DNA of 11,113 bases from Desulfobacteraceae bacterium (GTDB lineage Bacteria; Desulfobacterota; DSM-4660; Desulfatiglandales; Desulfatiglandaceae): the NCBI GenBank assembly GCA_030611815.1, contig JAUWPC010000088.1:1-11113 (forward strand), written 5' to 3'. Positions 7,192 to 11,113 of the stretch are shown in pieces. How positions within the stretch are numbered: position 1 is the first letter of the stretch; each line of letters opens with the position of its first letter. The notes under the pieces were generated by a model. The model made no database searches, was not told the origin of the DNA, and saw only the letters and a list, made by a program, of their open reading frames with translations. Made by a program: the position numbers and the translations under genes.

Positions 7192-8076
7192 ATGTTGAGC
7201 CCAAATCTCCCATCAATTGACGATAGGGAAGGTGAATACGTGCCGCAAGAACTTCCCAATGTTGTTGACGCCCATGTTCATATCTTCCCTGACAACATAT
7301 TCTCTGCAATCTGGTCATGGTTTGACGAAAATGCCTGGCCCATTCGATACCGCTTATCCACCTCGAATGTGTTGGGCCATCTCCTCTCACGTGGTGTCAG
7401 TCATATAATAGCGCTTCAATATGCACACAAGCCCGGCATTTCACGAATGCTGAATCGATACATGGTGAAAAAATGCAGAGAGTTTCCTAACAAGGTTACA
7501 GGTATGGCTGCCGTCTTTCCCGGTGAAAAGGATGCTGCGGAGATTCTCAAAGAAGCCTTTGATAACGGGTTGCAGGGTGTCAAGCTGCACGCCCATGTCC
7601 AGTGTTTTGATATGAACGCTGAAGAGATGGATCTTATCTATGATCTATGTGAATCAGAGCAAAAGCCGATCGTGATGCATGTTGGCAGAGAACCCAAAAG
7701 TACGGCCTACAATTGCGATCCCTATCAAATTTGCAGCGCCAAGAAGTTAGAGAGAGTCCTGCGGAACTTTCCCAAACTAAGAATCTGCGTGCCTCATTTA
7801 GGGTTTGATGAAATATCCGATTACAGGAATCTGATTGAGAGATATGATAACCTCTGGTTGGACACGACCATGGTTTTGGCGGATTATTTTCCCCTAAAGG
7901 AGACCGTTGAGCTTGATAGTTTCAGGGTTGACAGGATCATGTATGGATCTGACTTTCCAAATATTCCTTACAACTGGGACAGAGAACTCAAGTGCCTGAA
8001 AGCGTCAAACCTATCACGTGAAAATATGGAATGGATTCTTCATAAGAGCGCCGCCGGTCTTTTTCAGGTAGCTTAG
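7192..8076 (+). CDS. Amidohydrolase-2 family metal-dependent hydrolase or decarboxylase
   Basis: A 294-residue TIM-barrel protein of the amidohydrolase_2 (PF04909) type, probably cytoplasmic. Metal ligands appear in order: DAHVH (26-30, His28 and His30), KLHAH (131-135), VMHVGREP (His163), VPHLG (His202) and YGSDFP with Asp254. These match the usual HxH, His, His, Asp set. The family includes hydrolases and the ACMSD/resorcylate decarboxylases, so the reaction and substrate remain open. The ATG at 7192 is two bases after the flavoprotein stop but has only a distant GGGG. An in-frame GTG at 7240 with GGGAAGG seven bases upstream would remove 16 residues and put DAHVH at residues 10-14, closer to family habit; it may be the true start. 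Pairing with a flavoprotein suggests a joint catabolic or detoxifying step. Confidence 0.82.
   Translation: MLSPNLPSIDDREGEYVPQELPNVVDAHVHIFPDNIFSAIWSWFDENAWPIRYRLSTSNVLGHLLSRGVSHIIALQYAHKPGISRMLNRYMVKKCREFPNKVTGMAAVFPGEKDAAEILKEAFDNGLQGVKLHAHVQCFDMNAEEMDLIYDLCESEQKPIVMHVGREPKSTAYNCDPYQICSAKKLERVLRNFPKLRICVPHLGFDEISDYRNLIERYDNLWLDTTMVLADYFPLKETVELDSFRVDRIMYGSDFPNIPYNWDRELKCLKASNLSRENMEWILHKSAAGLFQVA
7226..7242 (+). promoter_or_regulatory. Alternative ribosome binding site and GTG start of the amidohydrolase
   Basis: GGGAAGG (7226-7232) precedes an in-frame GTG (7240-7242) by seven bases. The spacing is better than that for ATG 7192. The residues lost (MLSPNLPSIDDREGEY) are polar and carry no family motif. 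Confidence 0.45.
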
Positions 8077-8103
8077 AGGAAATACAAACACTGACCCGCC
8101 TAA

Positions 8104-8119
8104 TCCCGCACCGGCGGGA
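8104..8119. repeat. TCCCGC/GCGGGA palindromic hairpin, copy 2
   Basis: TCCCGC (8104-8109), loop ACCG, GCGGGA (8114-8119). It sits 28 bases after the amidohydrolase stop and 45 before the ATPase start. There is no T-run after it, so a plain terminator is not supported. The same arms recur at 1906-1921 and 10958-10972. Confidence 0.7.
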
Positions 8120-8143
8120 CAGAGACCATACCGGCTTGCGGGA
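8104..8143 (+). promoter_or_regulatory. Possible alternative leader hairpin before the ATPase gene
   Basis: A second fold uses the same left arm: TCCCGCA (8104-8110) with TGCGGGA (8137-8143), and CCGG (8111-8114) with CCGG (8131-8134), leaving a two-base bulge. This 11-pair stem and the local hairpin 8104-8119 cannot form together. The ATPase ribosome binding site AAGGGG (8150-8155) begins just after. Either a regulatory leader or a degraded second palindrome copy would explain it. Confidence 0.3.
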
Positions 8144-8163
8144 AGGTTTAAGGGGTTAATTAG

Positions 8164-10800
8164 ATGAAATTTCATCAGTCCACATCTGAAGAGGTTCTCA
8201 AGCACTTTTCATCAACAATAAATGGCCTCAGTGAGAGGGAAGCGGAAGAGAGGGTTGCCCGGTACGGTCCCAACGAAATACGACGCGGCCGTATGATCTC
8301 TCCGATCAAGATCTTTCTGGCTCAATTCAACAGTTTCATTGTCTACATACTGATCGCTGCCGTTTTCATATCATTCATACTCCAGGAATATATCGACAGT
8401 GTTGTGATCATCGCCATCCTTATCGTGAACGCGATTCTCGGTTTCTTCCAGGAATACAGGGCAGAGAAGGCCATAGAATCGCTCAAGAAAATGGCAGCTC
8501 TTCAGACCACTGTCATAAGGGATGGCCACAAGATGAGAATCAGCAGCAGCGAACTGGTTCCCGGAGATGTGATCGTCCTCGAATCCGGGGACCGGATACC
8601 TGCCGATGCCCGAATCATCGAAGGATATCTACTGGAGGTCATGGAGTCATCGTTGACAGGTGAGAGTCACCCTGTAAACAAGGACACGGCGCCCATCGAT
8701 GACACAATCACATTAGGGAACATGAAAAATATGGTTTTCGGAGGCACAAATGTCGTCAATGGCTCCGGGAAAGCGGTTGTAGTGAAAACAGGGATGGGCT
8801 CTGAGATGGGAAAGATCGCTGAAGCGATTGAATCTGTTGAAGACGATGAAACTCCGCTTCAGAAAAAACTGGACATATTAGGGTGGAAGCTCGGAATCCT
8901 GACGCTTGTGATTTGTGGAATCATGATCGCTTTCGGTATCTTCAAGGGAGGGAATATCCTTGAAATGATAATGGTGGGTGTAAGCCTTGCCGTGGCTGCC
9001 GTCCCGGAAGGCCTTCCAATTGTAGTCACCATCGCACTGGCCCTCGGAGTCAAGAGGATGGTGAAACAGAACGCCCTTGTGAAGCGCCTGCCCAGCGTGG
9101 AGACATTAGGATGCACCACAGTCATCTGCACTGACAAGACGGGAACCCTTACACGCAACGAGATGACGGTCACAAAATTATTCTTTAACAATACCATCAT
9201 CGATATTGCGGGCACTGGATACGAGACTTCGGGAGAGTTCCTTTCTTCTGGTGAAGCAATTGATCCTTCGTCTGCTGAACTTCTCCTTAGAATAGGCGTA
9301 CTGAACAACGATGCCGCATTATCAGAAAAAGAGGGTATCATTGGAGATCCTACAGAAGCATGCCTTATTGTGAGTGCTGCTAAGGCAGGGCTGAAAGGGC
9401 CGATTTTGAAAGAAAAGTTTCCAAGGATTCATGAGATACCCTTCGATTCTGAACGTAAGAGGAAATCCACGGTGCATCGCGCGAACGAAGGGTTTGTTAT
9501 GTATACCAAGGGAGCGCCAGACGTGGTGCTGAAGCTCTGTTCGACGATGGATATTGGAGGGGAGGTGTCGCAACTCACCGACGAAGCAATAAACATGATT
9601 ATTGAAACAAACAGACAGTTTGCATCTCAGGCCTTGCGGGTCCTTGCTTTCGCGTATAAGCCGCTCGCTTCCGGTAAGGATGTTGATAAACTCGATGAAA
9701 ATGATCTTATTTTTGTTGGTCTTCAAGGCATGATCGATCCTCCCCGTGAGGAGGTTAGGAGTGCGATCGAGAGGTGCAAGAACGCAGGGATTCGCTCCGT
9801 TATGATCACGGGCGACTATGCACTTACGGCCGAGGCGATAGCCCATCAGTTGGGCATTGAGGGTGATGCCGTAAGCGGAGAAGAACTTGAAAAAATGAAT
9901 AATGAAACCTTGAAAAAGAGAGTAAAGGAAATCTCCATTTTTTCGAGGGTAAACCCGGAGCACAAGATACGGGTCGTGCGGGCGCTGAGAGAGTCAGGAG
10001 AAATAGTTGCCATGACTGGAGACGGTATAAATGACGCACCGGCGCTCAAGGAGGCTGATATAGGGATTGCCATGGGCATTACGGGCACGGACGTGACCAA
10101 AGAAACGGCTGACATGGTACTCCTTGATGATAAGTACACCTCAATTGTAAAGGCAGTGGAGCAGGGAAGAGGCATCTATGAAAACATCAAGAAATTCGTG
10201 AATTACCTGCTTTCGAGCAATCTTGGCGAAGTCCTGATACTTTTCATAGCCATGATTATTGGCTTTAGAGACTCCTCAGGAGCGATAGTGATGCCGCTTC
10301 TGGCGACGCAGATCCTGTGGCTGAACCTGATTACGGATGGACTTCCCGCAGTTGCCCTGGGTGTTGATCCTTTGCGAAAAGGGATCATGGATGTACCCCC
10401 GCGTAGTCCCGATGAACCGATTATAACGAAAAGTATGGCCATAAACATTGTCATTATATCAGTGCTCATGGCGGCGGGAGTCCTCTTTCTCTTTGACAAA
10501 TTCCTTTCCGAGGGGGAGACCGTTGCGCGGACAGTGGCCTTCACCTCCCTCGTGATGCTCGAGATGGTGCGGGTTACCATGGTCCGTACCCAGTACAAGC
10601 TTTCCTTCTTTTCAAACCCGTTTCTTCTCGGGGCCATACTTCTTTCTGTATTGCTCCAGGTGGCGGTCATCTATGTGCCGGTGATGAACGTCGTCTTCAA
10701 AACTACAGCACTGGCCCCTTACCACTGGGGCTATATGGGTGCGGTGATGGCTGTAATGTTCGTAATAGGTACGGTTATCACTAAACAAATAAATCGATAA
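8164..10800 (+). CDS. SERCA-like P2A-type cation-transporting ATPase, probably Ca2+
   Basis: An 878-residue P-type ATPase of normal P2A length with ten predicted helices. In order: N-terminal cation-ATPase domain (about 4-70), actuator TGES (165-168), helix 4 VAAVPEGLP (277-285), phosphorylation site DKTGT with Asp324, nucleotide-binding KGAPD (449-453), hinge TGDGINDAPA (618-627), and helix 5-10 domain. By alignment to SERCA, site-II residues are kept (Val277, Ala278, Val280, Glu282, Asn721, Asp725). Helix 5 keeps Asn686 and Glu689, and helix 6 Thr724, of site I. The helix-8 Glu908 position appears to be Gln810. This favours Ca2+, with Mn2+ possible; the NxxE in helix 5 argues against Na+/K+ or plasma-membrane H+ pumps. 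Cytosolic ATP drives ion export across the inner membrane. ATG 8164 has AAGGGG eight bases upstream. It may be co-transcribed with the genes before it, 87 bases away. Confidence 0.92.
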   Translation: MKFHQSTSEEVLKHFSSTINGLSEREAEERVARYGPNEIRRGRMISPIKIFLAQFNSFIVYILIAAVFISFILQEYIDSVVIIAILIVNAILGFFQEYRAEKAIESLKKMAALQTTVIRDGHKMRISSSELVPGDVIVLESGDRIPADARIIEGYLLEVMESSLTGESHPVNKDTAPIDDTITLGNMKNMVFGGTNVVNGSGKAVVVKTGMGSEMGKIAEAIESVEDDETPLQKKLDILGWKLGILTLVICGIMIAFGIFKGGNILEMIMVGVSLAVAAVPEGLPIVVTIALALGVKRMVKQNALVKRLPSVETLGCTTVICTDKTGTLTRNEMTVTKLFFNNTIIDIAGTGYETSGEFLSSGEAIDPSSAELLLRIGVLNNDAALSEKEGIIGDPTEACLIVSAAKAGLKGPILKEKFPRIHEIPFDSERKRKSTVHRANEGFVMYTKGAPDVVLKLCSTMDIGGEVSQLTDEAINMIIETNRQFASQALRVLAFAYKPLASGKDVDKLDENDLIFVGLQGMIDPPREEVRSAIERCKNAGIRSVMITGDYALTAEAIAHQLGIEGDAVSGEELEKMNNETLKKRVKEISIFSRVNPEHKIRVVRALRESGEIVAMTGDGINDAPALKEADIGIAMGITGTDVTKETADMVLLDDKYTSIVKAVEQGRGIYENIKKFVNYLLSSNLGEVLILFIAMIIGFRDSSGAIVMPLLATQILWLNLITDGLPAVALGVDPLRKGIMDVPPRSPDEPIITKSMAINIVIISVLMAAGVLFLFDKFLSEGETVARTVAFTSLVMLEMVRVTMVRTQYKLSFFSNPFLLGAILLSVLLQVAVIYVPVMNVVFKTTALAPYHWGYMGAVMAVMFVIGTVITKQINR

Positions 10801-10829
10801 CTAGTGTCCGAACGAAAACCCTTCCCTAT

Positions 10830-10900
10830 TTCATAATCTTAATTATAATCGTAATCTTACTCAAAACGATTATGATTAAGATTACGATTAAGAGTATGAA
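10830..10900. repeat. Long imperfect hairpin made of inverted hexamer arrays
   Basis: The left arm (10830-10862) and right arm (10868-10900) pair over 33 positions around the loop AAAAC, with 27 Watson-Crick pairs, one G-U and five mismatches. The right arm is a hexamer series GATTAT, GATTAA, GATTAC, GATTAA, GAGTAT (10868-10897); the left arm is the inverse series (10833-10862). Mismatches fall mostly where the variable hexamer base meets its counterpart. AT richness makes it weak as a terminator, though it could form in RNA or as a DNA cruciform. Confidence 0.75.
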
Positions 10901-10957
10901 TCCAGAAACAAATTTTAAATGTGGCAGTGATTTCGTCCTAATTTGTCTGAGTTTTTA

Positions 10958-10972
10958 TCCCGCCCTGCGGGA
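10958..10972. repeat. TCCCGC/GCGGGA palindromic hairpin, copy 3
   Basis: TCCCGC (10958-10963), loop CCT, GCGGGA (10967-10972). Five T lie just before it (10952-10956) and AAAA just after (10975-10978). Read on the minus strand, the stem is followed closely by a run of A, not T-rich RNA, so terminator function is doubtful. The arms match copies 1 and 2. Confidence 0.7.
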
Positions 10973-10974
10973 CC

Positions 10975-11009
10975 AAAATCGTGCCTGAATTACGCCAAGG
11001 CGTGATTTT
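10975..11009. terminator. Possible bidirectional terminator between convergent genes
   Basis: AAAATCGTGCCT (10975-10986) pairs with AGGCGTGATTTT (10998-11009) over 12 positions, two of them G-U in the plus-strand RNA, around an 11-base loop. The outer A/T pairs put a T-run on the 3' side of either transcript, as in overlapping bidirectional intrinsic terminators. Its place between two convergent stop codons fits. Its right arm overlaps the inner end of the terminal inverted repeat. Confidence 0.5.
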
Positions 11010-11023
11010 CCTTCAGACACTAT

Positions 11024-11113
11024 TTATCCTCCTGCAAGCATGAGTGTAATGTGAATGTCATCTCCATCTTTGACCGGTTTCACCAGTTCATCCGGATAGG
11101 CGCTTTTCTGATT
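11024..11113 (-). CDS. MoaD/ThiS-type ubiquitin-like sulfur carrier, C-terminus only
   Basis: The minus strand from the right edge reads 29 residues to a TAA (complement of 11024-11026). It ends VKDGDDIHITLMLAGG. The DGD turn, an alternating hydrophobic strand and a terminal Gly-Gly are the hallmarks of MoaD/ThiS beta-grasp sulfur carriers, whose last glycine is adenylated and thiocarboxylated by a ThiF/MoeB-type enzyme. This would serve molybdopterin, thiamine or another sulfur-insertion pathway; the missing N-terminus and neighbours prevent a choice. It is convergent with the ATPase gene. The start lies outside the window. Confidence 0.75.
   Translation of the reverse strand, partial: NQKSAYPDELVKPVKDGDDIHITLMLAGG

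Larger units (their letters stand above)
10802..11022. mobile_element. MITE-like element with 19-base terminal inverted repeats
   Basis: The left end (10802-10820, starting TAGTGTCCGAACGAAAA) and the right end (11004-11022, ending TTCAGACACTA) are inverted copies with 16 of 19 positions pairing. Both ends carry TA, and the left context is CTAG, as expected if a Tc1/mariner-IS630-type transposase had duplicated TA; this family link is inference. The 221 bases contain no gene and no transposase. The element starts one base after the ATPase stop and ends one base before the sulfur-carrier stop, filling the gap between two convergent genes. Internal parts are a long AT-rich hairpin, a small GC palindrome and a terminator-like stem. 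It could instead be a non-mobile bidirectional terminator cassette. Confidence 0.55.

Noticed and set aside
9322..9963. 213-codon minus-strand open frame inside the ATPase gene
   Set aside because: Antisense shadow of the nucleotide-binding and phosphorylation domains. No ribosome binding site or recognisable domain.
10958..10972. GC palindrome copy 3 considered as the ATPase terminator
   Set aside because: The T-run lies before the stem on the plus strand, not after it. The stem at 10975-11009 is the better candidate.

Overview
The window carries seven complete protein genes on the + strand and two genes cut by the edges on the - strand. There are no rRNA or tRNA genes, no CRISPR array and no transposase. 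Balanced base composition, a densely packed + strand, frequent GTG starts, and intergenic spaces full of short degenerate repeats and small GC-rich palindromes suggest a Gram-negative anaerobe, possibly a Desulfobacterota-type bacterium. That placement is inference from style and gene content; no marker gene is present. The RND efflux pair does support a two-membrane envelope.

Layout, left to right. Positions 1-21 hold the first seven codons of a - strand gene, recognised by its ribosome binding site. A 304-base divergent spacer (22-325) follows, with a possible promoter, a perfect hairpin and a short direct repeat. A double zinc-ribbon protein (326-646) then overlaps the start of a 12-helix MFS transporter (643-1818) in a GTGA junction. 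A spacer with a heptamer array, a palindrome and a candidate promoter leads to a two-gene efflux operon: a membrane-fusion adaptor (2016-3383) and an RND permease (3380-6496), joined by an ATGA overlap and without an outer-membrane channel. Next is a two-gene unit encoding a flavodoxin-fold protein with a compact four-cysteine motif (6614-7189) and a metal-dependent amidohydrolase-2 protein (7192-8076). After a short spacer with two mutually exclusive hairpins comes a SERCA-like P-type cation ATPase (8164-10800). The right edge holds the C-terminus of a MoaD/ThiS-type sulfur carrier on the - strand (11024-11113), ending in Gly-Gly.

Together the genes form an export and ion-homeostasis neighbourhood (MFS, RND, P-type ATPase) with one small redox/hydrolase pair between the transporters. 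I see no shared pathway linking all of them.

The most unusual material is intergenic. The whole gap between the convergent ATPase and sulfur-carrier genes is filled by a 221-base segment with 19-base terminal inverted repeats and possible TA duplications, resembling a MITE. Inside it are a long imperfect hairpin built from inverted hexamer arrays, a terminator-like stem, and one of three copies of a TCCCGC/GCGGGA palindrome found in separate spacers. I did not find a convincing new multi-gene defence or metabolic system.
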